Below, in pieces: positions 10,173-19,698 of a stretch of DNA of 64,000 bases. Position 1 is the first letter of the stretch, and each line of letters begins with the position of its first letter. The position numbers and the translations under genes are program-made. The notes beneath the pieces were generated by a model. That model saw nothing but the letters and a program-made list of their open reading frames with translations, was not told the origin of the DNA and made no database searches. Source of the DNA: Sesamum alatum (Eukaryota; Streptophyta; Magnoliopsida; Lamiales; Pedaliaceae); contig JACGWO010000003.1 of NCBI GenBank assembly GCA_034509735.1, positions 1,798,001 to 1,862,000 of the forward strand, given 5' to 3'.

Positions 10173-11282
10173 ATTGAAGTTGTATTGGATAATTCAACAG
10201 TACTTGTTTTATATATTGCTTAATATGCAATATTTATCTGTTTCAGATATAAATACTGTTAAAAATTCCAAAAAGGAAGAATATGAAATTCCTAAGAATT
10301 TAAGTCAATTAAATAAATGGACAATTCCTAAGGTAAATCCTAGATTAATTTATAATTTCGGTCGATTTGATTTTTGGAAGACAAAACAGATTGTAAAGAC
10401 TAGTGAGGAATCAATAGCCCTTGATAATGAAGAAAGAGTAATAAAACTTTTAGATGCTATGGATATAGGGCATTATCAGGATGAATATAAATTTTTACAT
10501 ATAGGATAGTACAAATTGCTTTTAAACCCTTAACATTAGAAGGTTTACCTGAAAGTTTTTTAGGTGCTCTTAGAGATGCAAGGAATTTAGATTGGAAAAA
10601 ATCTTTGATTGGGATAATACAATCCAGCCTAGCTCACGGGCCGGTATATTTTAATGTCTATCCGAATTTACAATTATCCTTATCGGATGCAAATATATTA
10701 GATGCTTTAACATTAAATGTTAAAACTCATGGGTATAATTATACACCCGGATCTGAATTAATATGTGTATGTTATAGAATATATTATAAACTTCTTCATA
10801 CGCTTAATCCTAACTGTAGAATACAAGATAATAAGTCATTAGAACAAACTATATTTTTTGAAACAAATTTACATAGTTCTAGAATTAATACTAGAAGGCA
10901 AATAAAATGGAGTGAAATAGAATTCCCAGAAAGTTGGATAATTGAGAAAGAAGTTCCAATTTTAAGTCATATAGAAAGTAATTATGCTAGTATTGTTCAA
11001 AATCCAGAAGGAAATGTTAGAATAGACTTTATTAATAACCAACCAAAATGTTTAAGAAGCAATTCTTCAAGATATTCTACAATATCATATTTTTCACCAG
11101 TTGAAATTATGACTCCATCTAGAGCATCCACTTCACAAAATAGAGAAGAAAATAGCCAAGAAGATATAAGAGAAAATAAAGTTGAACAAATAAGGATTCA
11201 GTCTAATAATATTGCTAAAGGGATATATAAAGATCCAAGATTAAATGAAGAATTAACTTCAGAAACAAATTTTTGTTTATAA
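10168..11282 (+). pseudogene. Movement protein (30K superfamily), frameshifted
   Basis: Two frames carry one protein: 10168-10509, then a shift near 10505, then coding that continues through 10605-11282. The second part has the caulimovirid movement-protein core: GPVYFNVYPNLQLSLSDANI with the conserved Asp, LNVKTHGYN, then PGSELICVCYRIYYK. These proteins form tubules or modify plasmodesmata for cell-to-cell spread. Around residue 1 of the first frame there are several Met codons, and the true start may be the Met near 10225. The frame closes with TAA at 11280-11282, directly followed by the ATG of the capsid frame. It is unclear whether that stop is original or a mutation splitting an MP-CP polyprotein. 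Confidence 0.85.
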
Positions 11283-13627
11283 ATGAATAGTTTAAATCTA
11301 ATTGATTTAGAAACAGAGATCCCATTAGTAGACTATTCTAAAATAATAGATTTTAGTCCTGGATCTCTAGTTAGAAAAGAAATTCAGAAAGAATTCAAGG
11401 AAGAAAGATGGAAACCATTTAGGAAATGGTTCTTTGAAAACTTTAATATAGCAAACCAAAAAATAATCTCTCAACAATTTTATAAAGAATTAACTATAAG
11501 GAATAAAATAGTTGCTTTTGTTCCCTGGTTTCTCATCAAATATTCAGAACAATATTTAAATGTACTAGAGAGAAAATATTTTTTAGATAATGGAAAAATT
11601 GTTAATAACATATTTCCCCCTCAACAATCGTTTAAAATGAACTCGAATGAAATAGAAATTAATTTTAAAGCATTTTCAAAATTAATTGAAGATGATACCC
11701 TAATAATTACAATGGCTCAAATTAATGAGTTAATGAAAAAACAAAATTATACAAATTTGTATTTAAATATTATAGGAGAACAAATTACCGAACTAAATAA
11801 TAAAATAGATAAAATATCTAATTGGCAACAGGAAATTAATTCTAAAAATACAGTAATTGGTGGACTAAATAAAGAAATCATAGCAAAATCATCAATCCAA
11901 CCGCCTCCTGAAATTGAAGATTTCCATTTAAAACCCTTAGGAGAATTAGAAAAATTATTGGATCAAAAATTTAGGGACTTAAAATTAAATACCTTAAGTG
12001 ATGACATGACAACTGAAAATAGTAGGAAAAATTTGCCAGAAGGAATAAATAAAATAGAGAAATATGCTAGGAAGCCTATGCAAACAAAATTTTATTATCC
12101 TAGGCCCACACCTCAAGACATACTATATGAGGAACAAGAGATTTATGACCAGCATAGCTATAATGGGAAACAAATTTATGAATGGAATATTGATGGTTAT
12201 ACAGAAAGACAAATCTACAATACTATTCACAGAATGATGATGTATAGTACTGTCTGTAAAGGAAATAATAATACAGATAAGGCTATTGCTAAAATGATTA
12301 TAGCAGGTTTTACAGGACAATTAAAAGGTTGGTGGGATAATTATCTTAGCCCGATGGACAGAAATGAAATTTGAGTACAGTCAAACCAGAAAATATGGAA
12401 GAACAAGCAGTTTATACACTTGCCATTAATATAGTAGAACATTTTACAGGGAGATGGTCCGATAATAGTGAAAATATTAGAACCCTATTACAAAATTTCC
12501 AATGTAAAACTCTAACATCCTTTAGGTTTTACAAAGATGTCTTCCTTACTAGAGTAATGGAACTCCCAGAATCCAATGATGCTCATTGGAAATCTAGATT
12601 CATCGATGGACTTCCTCACCTATTCGCTGAAAGAGTTAGGAAGAATCTCAGAAATGGAGGGGTAGCAATAAATTATAATCAATATACTTATGGGAAGTTA
12701 ATTGGAACTTGCATTCAAGAAGGTTTAAATCTATGCAATGAAATTAGATTAAATAAACAAATTAAAAGACAAAATTTAACAGAGAAGAAACAACTAGGAG
12801 AATTTTGTGCTCAATTTGGAATAGAAATGATGCCGTCAGATAGACAAAAAATTCCCAAATATAGGACCCCAGAGGGAAAAAAGAAAAGACATAAAAAACG
12901 GAGTGATAGAAAAGAAAAAAATAAACAAAGAAACATAACCAGAAAAGACGAATGGAAAACTAAAAATAATATAACAAAAAAGATAAGAAGATGTTACATT
13001 TGCGGTGAAACAGACCACCTTGCAAATAGATGTAGAAATAAAAGAGCTAAAAGATTAAAAAAGAAGATTAATAGTCTTAAATTAGAAGACCAAGAAAAAG
13101 AAAATATAATAAATACAATATTTTCTGAAGGAAAAGAATCTTCCGAATCTGAAGAATTAGAAGAAAATAATCAAGATGAATTAGGAAATATAGAAGAGAA
13201 TCCTGAGAATTTATCAACCTCGGATGAATCAAATGAAGAAGAAGATTCTTCTTGTCCATGTAAACAAGGGACTAATGAAGAAGAATCAGATGATGAATTT
13301 TATGAATTAATGGCACAATTCAAAGATTTGTCAACAGTAAATGTCCTTACAGATAATCATATAGTTGAGTTGCTCAGGGAAATTAAGGACCCTGAAATAA
13401 GAAATATTATCCTTAGTAAAATGGATAACAATAGAGGTTCATCTTTTGAGTCAAATCAGGCATATGAAAACTTAATTAGTAAACCATTTGAACCTTATAC
13501 AATTACTGAAGTTAAGAAAATACTCAGAGAAAAACAAACAATTAAAGATAACCCTTCCACTGCAGAAGATCTAAAATTAGAAGTTGAAAAATTAAAAGAA
13601 GAAATAAAAAATATTAAGAAAATATAA
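11283..13627 (+). pseudogene. Viral coat protein with CCHC zinc knuckle, one-base frameshift
   Basis: The first frame 11283-12374 and second frame 12371-13627 are joined by loss of a single T near 12370. The duplicated copy at 9457 still has that T. The N-terminal ~240 residues form a helical, charged region. The capsid core lies at about 12380-12760, followed by a strongly basic stretch and a CCHC knuckle CYICGETDHLANRC at 12992-13033. An acidic segment and a C-terminal coiled-coil-like KLEVEKLKEEIKNIKK come last. The knuckle binds the pregenomic RNA in this family. The frame ends at 13627, and the protease follows in another frame. Confidence 0.88.
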
Positions 13628-13640
13628 TTAGACTCTTACT

Positions 13641-13952
13641 ACTAGAATAGAAATATTAGAAATAGACAAAAATAACAAATTCATCGAATTAAGTAAAGAG
13701 AAAATTGAGGATAATTTCCTATCCACATTAGAGGTAGTGACCAGTCAAAAATGGAATATAAAGATTGACTTATTGATAAGTAATAATTTTAGAAAAACAT
13801 TTACTGCTCTAGTAGATAGTGGGGCAGATATTAATTGTATAAAAGAAGGGTTAATACCAACCAAATACTTTGAAAAAACAACTCATTCATTATCCTCTGC
13901 CAATGGGCAAAAATTAAACATAAGTTTTAAAATCCCAAAAGCTTATATATGA
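13641..13952 (+). pseudogene. Viral aspartic protease
   Basis: The frame 13737-13952 contains ALVDSGADINCI (the VDSGAD part at 13811-13828), the retropepsin catalytic DSG motif, in a typical position between capsid and reverse transcriptase. Open codons in the same frame extend upstream to about 13641, showing that this was continuous with the capsid before a shift near 13627-13640. Another shift at about 13950 separates it from the next frame, which carries the end of the protease (DIILGTPFL). Confidence 0.85.
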
Positions 13953-15654
13953 GTTTCCTATTAATTAAGGATTTAACAAATGATATAATCTTAGGAACAC
14001 CCTTTCTAAAAAAGATTTTCCCAATAAAAAACATTAATGACAAAGGTATAATAGGAACATTTGAAGATGAGATAATAAAATTTGAATTTATTACTCAACC
14101 AATGGATAAAGTTATTAATGAAATAAGAGATTTAATAATTTCTAAAACAAATCAAATCTGTTTTATAAAAGAAGAAATCAATTCTTTACAGATAGATGAA
14201 TTACTTCAAAATCCAAAATTACAAGCAAAAATCAAAATGGTTCAAAATAGATTCGAACTTGAGACATGTAATGAACATCCTAATGCATTTTGGCATAGAA
14301 AGAAACATATTGTAAGCCTCCCATATGAAAATGAGTTTTTAGAAAAAAATATTCCCACTAAGGCGAGACCTTGTCAGATGAATTCCGAATATCTAGAGTT
14401 ATGCAAAGAGGAGATTAAGGGATTAGTAGATAAAAAACTTATTAGATCCTCTAAATCACCTTGGTCATGTACTGCTTTTTATGTTAATAAACATGCAGAA
14501 CAGGAAAGAGGGAGACCTAGACTTGTTATTAATTATAAGCCCCTCAATAAGCTTTTAAAATGGATAAGGTATCCAATCCCCAATAAAAAAGATCTTTTAG
14601 ATAGATTGCATAAGGCAATAATTTTTTCAAAATTTGACTTAAAATCAGGATATTGGCAGATTCAGATAAGTGAATCAGACAGATATAAAACTGTATTTAC
14701 AGTTCCTTTTGGCCATTATGAGTGGAATGTTATGCCTTTTGGTCTGAAAAATGCACCTTCATAATTCCAAAATATCATGAATGATATTTTTAACCAATTC
14801 TCGAACTTTATTATTGTTTATATTGATGACATCTTAGTCTTCTCCAATAACATAGAAGACCACTTTAAACATTTAGAAATGTTTAAAAACGATAGTCATT
14901 CAAAATGGATTAGTAATATCTAAACCAAAAATGAGTATCTTCCAAACTAAGATAAGATTTTTAGGTCACAATATTGAAAAGGGAGAAATAATTCCCATTA
15001 ACAGATGCATAGAATTTGCAGATAAATTTCCGGATAAAATTATTGATAGAAACTCAATTACAGAGATTTTTAGGAAGCCTAAATTATATAGCTCCATATT
15101 ACAAAAATCTTGCACAAGACACAACATTATTATATGATAGGCTTAAGAAAAATCCATCGGAATGGACAGAAGATCACACTAAAGCAGTTAGGCTAATAAA
15201 ACAGAAGGTTAAATCATTACCATGTCTAACACTAGCAAATCCTAATTGGAAGAAAATAATAGAAACAGATGCTTCTGAAATAGGATTTGGAGGAATATTA
15301 AAACAAATTGATAATAATAAACAAGAATATTTAGTTAGATTCCATTCTGGAAAATGGAAAGCAGCCCAATTAAATTATGCTACAGTGGCTAAAGAAGTTC
15401 TTGCTATTGTTAAATGTGTTTTAAAATTCCAGGATGACTTATTAAACCAAGAATTTATTATCAGAACAGATTGTTCTGCTGCTAAGTTTATGTTTAACAA
15501 AGACTTTAAGCATGATGTTTCTAAACAAATGTTTGCTAGATGGCAAGCACATTTAGCTCCATTTAATTTAACAATAGAACATATTAAAGGAAAGACTAAT
15601 AGTCTTCCTGACTTCTTATCAAGAGAATATCTAAATGAACACAGACATTGGTAA
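13949..15654 (+). pseudogene. Viral reverse transcriptase and RNase H, disrupted
   Basis: RT begins after the protease flap, with RPCQMNSEYLELCKEEI and the finger/palm motif SKFDLKSGYWQIQI, then FTVPFGHYEWNVMPFGLKNAPS. A TAA at 14762-14764 interrupts it where family members have Gln. The catalytic VYIDDILVFS follows at 14816-14842, so the active-site YIDD survives beyond the stop. Two more shifts occur near 14890 and 15020-15060. RNase H reads in the frame 15016-15654, with ETDAS, AKEVLAIVK, IRTDCSAAK and SLPDFLSRE supplying its acidic residues. In life this pair copies pregenomic RNA into DNA. Confidence 0.93.
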
Positions 15655-16006
15655 ATTTAACTGGATTGGAGGAGAATTCTTTATAGGAGTAAGTACCTCC
15701 TCTAAAATCCCAGATTATTGGGTTGAAGATAGAATTGAAGGAGAAAGTTATTGGATGAATGGACTAAAATGGCCTGTATATAGGTTTGAATTTTGGGATG
15801 AGCCTATTGAATATAAGGCACGACTTAAAAGAATTCAGAGAATAATAAGAAAAAAGATTGAGGAGAGAAAAAAAAATTATTTCGGAAATTCTTATTCAAC
15901 ATCCAGATGCAGACATGTCTTATCATTATCGCATAAAAAATATTTGGATAGCGAATTTGCTGTATCACCAAAAAATTGCAGGATATTATGCCGGTTAAAT
16001 GAATAA
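15635..16006 (+). CDS. Small viral ORF of unknown function between RNase H and ORF2
   Basis: 123 codons, open, in a different frame from both neighbours. It overlaps the RNase H frame by 20 bases and ORF2 by 8 bases. The first ~60 residues are rich in W, F and Y (FNWIGGEFF, DYWVED, ESYWMNGLKWPVYRFEFWDEP). A strongly basic stretch (KRIQRIIRKKIEERKKN) follows. No catalytic motif is evident. It could be an independent gene or the shifted C-terminus of the polyprotein. The compact overlaps favour translation coupled to the upstream frame, but that is inference. Confidence 0.5.
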   Translation: MNTDIGKFNWIGGEFFIGVSTSSKIPDYWVEDRIEGESYWMNGLKWPVYRFEFWDEPIEYKARLKRIQRIIRKKIEERKKNYFGNSYSTSRCRHVLSLSHKKYLDSEFAVSPKNCRILCRLNE

Positions 16007-17672
16007 TCCTTTTATTGCAGGAATGCTTCCTCAAAGAGGAAGAGGCAGAAACTCCTCCAATCAGAGAGGAGGTAGATTTAGACCAGGCGAAATTATACGC
16101 CAAGGTAACAGATCATTAATTAAAGACAACATTTCCGGAATAGGAAGATACAATAAAGTCTCTGAGGAAGAAAATGAGCTCTTCCAGCAATTCCTCATAT
16201 TTAAAAAGGAGCAGAAAAAAATCGCCGCCGAAGAAGTATCATCTTCTTCAGTTTCTTATGCTAAAATATTGGAAGAAGAAGATGAGTTAGTAAACTATAA
16301 ATTTAGTGAACATCAGGAAATAATTATACTTCTGGAAAATGAGGATTTAAGGTGGGAAAAAGATCCATGGTATCTAATGAAAAGATATCTGGATGTGACA
16401 GCATTCACAGTAGGTTCATATAAACCAAGGGCTCATTATGAGTGTATCCTGAAAGCAATGCAAAGTGTTGAAATTACTCACACTTATTCCAATAATGGAA
16501 AAGAATTTAATTACTCAAAACCAGTAATAAAAAAATTCATTACTGCTGTTGAATGGGGAATTAACCCATTAGATGAAAAAGAATATATTCATCCAGAGTC
16601 TAAATCCCCAATAAAATTTAATTATTGGGACTATGTTGAAGCATTCAACAAAACTTTTCTCTATGAAAATTATAAGAGAAAACACACATGGTTTTTCAAA
16701 ATTTGTCCATTAGTTTTCCAACAAGAAGTACCAAATTGGGTATTTCAATGGTGGTTAAATTATGGTCCTCCAATTTCTATACTCCCTGAAATTTTCCAGG
16801 GTTATTATACGGAATGGATCAATTGTTCGCCAAAAATTATCCAGGCGGAAAAACCACAGAAATGGATTGAAGGAATGGCCTCATTCTTCTTTTTTATGGA
16901 ATTCTCACTTCCATGGATATGGAAATGGCTACCTGAAGTAGGAATGACCCTACAAAAAATTCCTTGTATTAAAAGGAAATCTTGTTCTAAATTCTGGAGT
17001 AAATTAATGCTCATCAATCCGGAAACAAAAAAATATTTTTGTCAAGAAGCACTTGATGAAATGGAGGAAAAACTCCAAGAATACAAGGCACTCCTGGAGA
17101 AGGAAGAAAATCAGACTCCTAGCCCATTCGAGCAAATATCGCAAAGAATCAGGAGCAAAAGAGGTATCATCTCTAAAGAACAAATGATTGAGGAATATCT
17201 CAATCAAGTCCAGAAAGACCTCAAACGAAATCTGACAGGAACAGAGTCCCCAATGGAAACCTCTTCCAAAGATGAAGAAAATAAGTATTCTTGTTTAGCA
17301 GGGGAATCACAAGACCCATTTGAAGAATCCAACCACGAAATTATCCTTGATCAACTATTTCAGGGAATCAGGACTGCTTTGAAAGCGAAAGAGCTCAAAC
17401 GAAATCTGACAGGAGCAGAGTCCCCAATGGAAACCTCTTCCAAAGATGAAGAAAATAAGTATTCTTGTTTAGCAGGGGAATCACAAGACCCATTTGAAGA
17501 ATCCAACCACGAAATTATCCTTGATCAACTATTTCAGGGAATCAGGACTGCTTTGAAAGCAAAATCAAAAGTTGGGACTTCTGAATCTTCAGAGGAACAA
17601 AGGATAGATTACCACAAAAGATCCGAAGAAGAATCGGAAGAAAGTAATTTCTCCAAAATAATGAAGAAATGA
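15999..17672 (+). CDS. Viral ORF2, long uninterrupted ORF of unknown function
   Basis: 557 codons without a break, unlike the polymerase frame. Residues ~10-30 form an RGG/RG-rich tract (PQRGRGRNSSNQRGGRFRPG), a common RNA-binding composition. Residues ~225-335 are unusually rich in Trp, Phe and Pro (WVFQWWLNYGPP, WIEGMASFFFFMEF, LPWIWKWLPEVG). Residues ~350-372 look like a coiled coil (EALDEMEEKLQEYKALLEKE). Residues ~408-465 and 466-523 are an in-frame tandem repeat. I recognise no transactivator (TAV) or other named domain. A second ORF of unknown function after the polymerase is what florendoviruses are known for. The start is the ATG overlapping the previous stop (8 bases). Confidence 0.75.
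   Translation: MNNPFIAGMLPQRGRGRNSSNQRGGRFRPGEIIRQGNRSLIKDNISGIGRYNKVSEEENELFQQFLIFKKEQKKIAAEEVSSSSVSYAKILEEEDELVNYKFSEHQEIIILLENEDLRWEKDPWYLMKRYLDVTAFTVGSYKPRAHYECILKAMQSVEITHTYSNNGKEFNYSKPVIKKFITAVEWGINPLDEKEYIHPESKSPIKFNYWDYVEAFNKTFLYENYKRKHTWFFKICPLVFQQEVPNWVFQWWLNYGPPISILPEIFQGYYTEWINCSPKIIQAEKPQKWIEGMASFFFFMEFSLPWIWKWLPEVGMTLQKIPCIKRKSCSKFWSKLMLINPETKKYFCQEALDEMEEKLQEYKALLEKEENQTPSPFEQISQRIRSKRGIISKEQMIEEYLNQVQKDLKRNLTGTESPMETSSKDEENKYSCLAGESQDPFEESNHEIILDQLFQGIRTALKAKELKRNLTGAESPMETSSKDEENKYSCLAGESQDPFEESNHEIILDQLFQGIRTALKAKSKVGTSESSEEQRIDYHKRSEEESEESNFSKIMKK
17220..17567 (+). repeat. 174-bp in-frame tandem duplication within ORF2
   Basis: Units 17220-17393 and 17394-17567 differ at only a few bases by eye (for example acagagtcc against gcagagtcc). 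174 is divisible by three, so each unit adds 58 residues. The units begin LKRNLTG and end TALKAK. Near identity implies that the duplication is young relative to the decay of the polymerase frame, or that it was present in the virus. Confidence 0.93.
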
Positions 17673-17710
17673 AAGCAGACAGCATAATGCCGGAAGAAAA
17701 CAAAGTCGGA

Positions 17711-17900
17711 AAATTTTGACCGAGTCAAAGCAACACGTGTCACACATACGGCGACACGTGTCATTCATGCAATACGTCTGGAGATAACTCCAGCCATGTG
17801 TCTTAATGCATAAGACACCTGTCAATCACAGACGGATTTGAAATAATACTTTCAGATCCGGCCTCCCTATAAATACCCCCTCTTAGATCATTAGAGGCAG
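17711..17900 (+). promoter_or_regulatory. Viral pregenomic-RNA promoter
   Basis: TATAAATA lies at 17868-17875 in the context ccctataaatacccc, directly after ORF2. Transcription would start about 30 bases downstream. Upstream are a W-box inverted pair TTGACCGAGTCAA (17716-17728) and two perfect G-boxes CACGTG (17734-17739 and 17755-17760), plus a palindromic-looking gtgtcttaatgcataagacac near 17799-17819. These are plant WRKY and bZIP/bHLH type sites. Actual use is inference. Confidence 0.8.
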
Positions 17901-18064
17901 ACGGGAAAAATAACCTTGTACATGTATATCACCTTCTTTGTCCCTCACTAAATAAGATTTCAGCTTTGTGTACGAGTTTACACTTCTGTAAGTTTTTTAC
18001 TTTAAATTATTGTATTTATTTATTGTATTTGTTTTGCTTTTAGCCTAATGGAAGGCTAAGTTCA
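17901..18064 (+). other. Viral leader with hairpin
   Basis: Sequence downstream of the TATA box, ending with TTAGCC (18040-18045), an 8-base loop and GGCTAA (18054-18059), a perfect 6-bp stem. Its first part is present inverted at the left end of the locus. It would form the terminally redundant part of the pregenomic RNA. Confidence 0.6.
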
Positions 18065-18129
18065 TACTGTTGAATTATCCATGACAACGAAGATGGCAAG
18101 GTTCTAAAAAAAAAAAAAAAAAAAAAAAA
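18065..18129 (-). repeat. Antisense piece of viral leader followed by A24
   Basis: 18065-18081 is the exact reverse complement of 10186-10202 (TGGATAATTCAACAGTA). Similarity continues more loosely to about 18097, corresponding to the region just inside the primer site. An uninterrupted run of 24 A follows at 18106-18129, then AT-rich host DNA. The right end is therefore a fold-back junction and not a clean viral terminus. Confidence 0.7.
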
Positions 18130-18417
18130 GAGTATTTTAAATTTATGTTAAATATACGAGGAAAATAAATGAATATGGAAAGGACACCTTGGGTCGTTCC
18201 CTTAAATTATGAGGATGAAGGAAGTCTCTTTTGCCACTGCTGCCCGGTTTTGCCGAATATGGCGTTGTGTGGGCCTTTTGGTGGTGTTTTAAGACTGAAT
18301 TCGTACTTATTAATTTAACGGAGCGTAAAAGGTTCCCAAATTTACTCTATTCCTATTCATTTAAATTCTCTTTATATAGATCACAATTTAAGATACTCCT
18401 TTATTTTGATCGCCTTT
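18130..18417. other. Intergenic DNA right of the viral insertion
   Basis: No recognisable gene or repeat is seen here. A frame from 18231 has no domain and runs into simple repeat. Confidence 0.5.
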
Positions 18418-18581
18418 CGCCTACATGGTCGGATTTACATTCCGCCTACATGGTCGGATTTTTGGCGATTTTTGTATATTTTTGGTATCTCTCGACTTTC
18501 GCCTACATGGCCGGATTTATATTCCGCCTACATGGTCGGATTTTACGGCGAGGTTTTGTATATTCCCGATCCCTCCATGGC
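18418..18581. repeat. 82-bp tandem duplication containing four copies of a 19-bp motif
   Basis: The motif cgcctacatggtcggattt begins at 18418, 18443, 18500 and 18525. The second pair is the first pair displaced by 82 bp, so a unit holding two motif copies was duplicated and has since diverged (ggtcgg against ggccgg, different spacer). Confidence 0.85.
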
Positions 18582-18607
18582 ATGTCGCCATTCCATGGCT
18601 CCTTATG

Positions 18608-18608
<1 letters not shown>

Positions 18609-18662
<54 letters not shown>
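18609..18662. repeat. (ATT)n microsatellite
   Basis: About 17-18 uninterrupted trinucleotide units. Confidence 0.97.
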
Positions 18663-19698
18663 ATCGGCCAAAACTGATTGATAAAAGCTAATTTGAATTT
18701 GATTTGTTAAACTTAAAAAAATTAAAAAAAAAAACTTTTTTGTTTCATAGGCTTTCAGTTTGAGCTCGATTCCATTAGTACAAAATTAATAAAACATACT
18801 TAAAAAATATCATATTACTTGGACCTTAATTCATAGTTCGATCCAATTAAAACTCGTTTGGGTTCAATAAATTAATAATCAAATTAAATTCAAACGTAAT
18901 GTTTCAAGCCTGATAATTGTTCAAATAAATTTGAATAATGATGTGTTTGACTCATTTCAAAATCATGTTGTTGACATCAAATATTTTGGAATAAATTACC
19001 AATTAAAAGCCAAAAATAAATTGGCTAATAGTTGGGTTCCAAAACAATAGTCCATAATAAATTTGGGCTTATCATAGGAAAGGAAATCAAATTTATAACC
19101 CCATATTAAATTTGGTCTTATGTATTTCTATGGGTCAATTCAAAATAAATATAAATTTATTATTTTGGGTTCGATGACAGGCCAGATACATGTTCAAAAT
19201 ATAGTCAATCAGAAGATTAGTCCATGTCAAGCCCACGGTGATCAAACCTAATGGAAGTGAGCCCACACTGCTTAAGCCCTACTCACGCCTATAGAAAGGG
19301 CCGTCCACCACTCAAGTCAAATGGGAGAATTCCATAAAAGATTAGAGACATATACACACATACAACAAATCAAAGGAATCAAGTCCAAAAGCTTTCTGCC
19401 ACGACGAAACTCTACAACCGCGAAGGTTCCACGTCTTCCTCGGCATTAAATCCTTCAAGACCTTGATACCAAATTTCAAGGTTCCATGTAGTTTGCTCCA
19501 CAAATACAGAGGAGATTGCACATCAACGTCCAAGAACAACCTCAGCCCTTTAATCACAATTCGGAGAGAAGAATCAGGGGATTACAGTAAAACAGATATT
19601 GTATCCACTTTATTTTTAAATCAATAAAATTATTTGTTCATATTTTTCTCGTCTCGTACTTTATTTTGTAGACACGAAAATTTATGTGAATAAATTTC
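18663..19698. other. Region left of the gypsy primer site, presumably its 5' LTR in part
   Basis: AT-rich to about 19200, then sequence of mixed composition running up to the gypsy primer site. The last few hundred bases should be the 5' LTR of the gypsy element, but I could not find the matching 3' LTR in the window, so its left border is open. Confidence 0.35.

Larger units (their letters stand above)
9457..18106 (+). mobile_element. Endogenous pararetrovirus (Caulimoviridae, probably florendovirus-like)
   Basis: The gene order is movement protein, coat protein with CCHC knuckle, aspartic protease, reverse transcriptase, RNase H, a small ORF, then a long ORF2, followed by a TATA promoter and leader. 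There is no integrase and no LTR, which separates it from LTR retrotransposons. Movement protein plus this order is diagnostic of Caulimoviridae. Two-gene genomes with an ORF2 of unknown function after the polymerase are a known feature of florendoviruses, so that genus is the best guess but not proven. The locus is not a simple copy: the left end has a duplicated coat fragment fused to an inverted promoter, and the right end has an antisense leader piece and an A-run. The polymerase frame is broken in several places, so the locus is dead as a whole. Confidence 0.92.

Noticed and set aside
13077..13259. Minus-strand frames inside the viral capsid region
   Set aside because: Shadows of an acidic, A-rich coding sequence. 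The plus-strand frame has the knuckle and capsid core.
9968..18022. Reading the 197-bp inverted repeat as terminal inverted repeats of a DNA transposon
   Set aside because: The repeat contains the viral TATA promoter and leader, does not lie at the outer ends of the locus, and no transposase or target duplication is seen.
18231..18691. Three overlapping open frames near 18.4 kb
   Set aside because: They run through the 82-bp duplication and the ATT microsatellite, giving poly-I, poly-L or poly-Y tails. They are artefacts of simple repeats.
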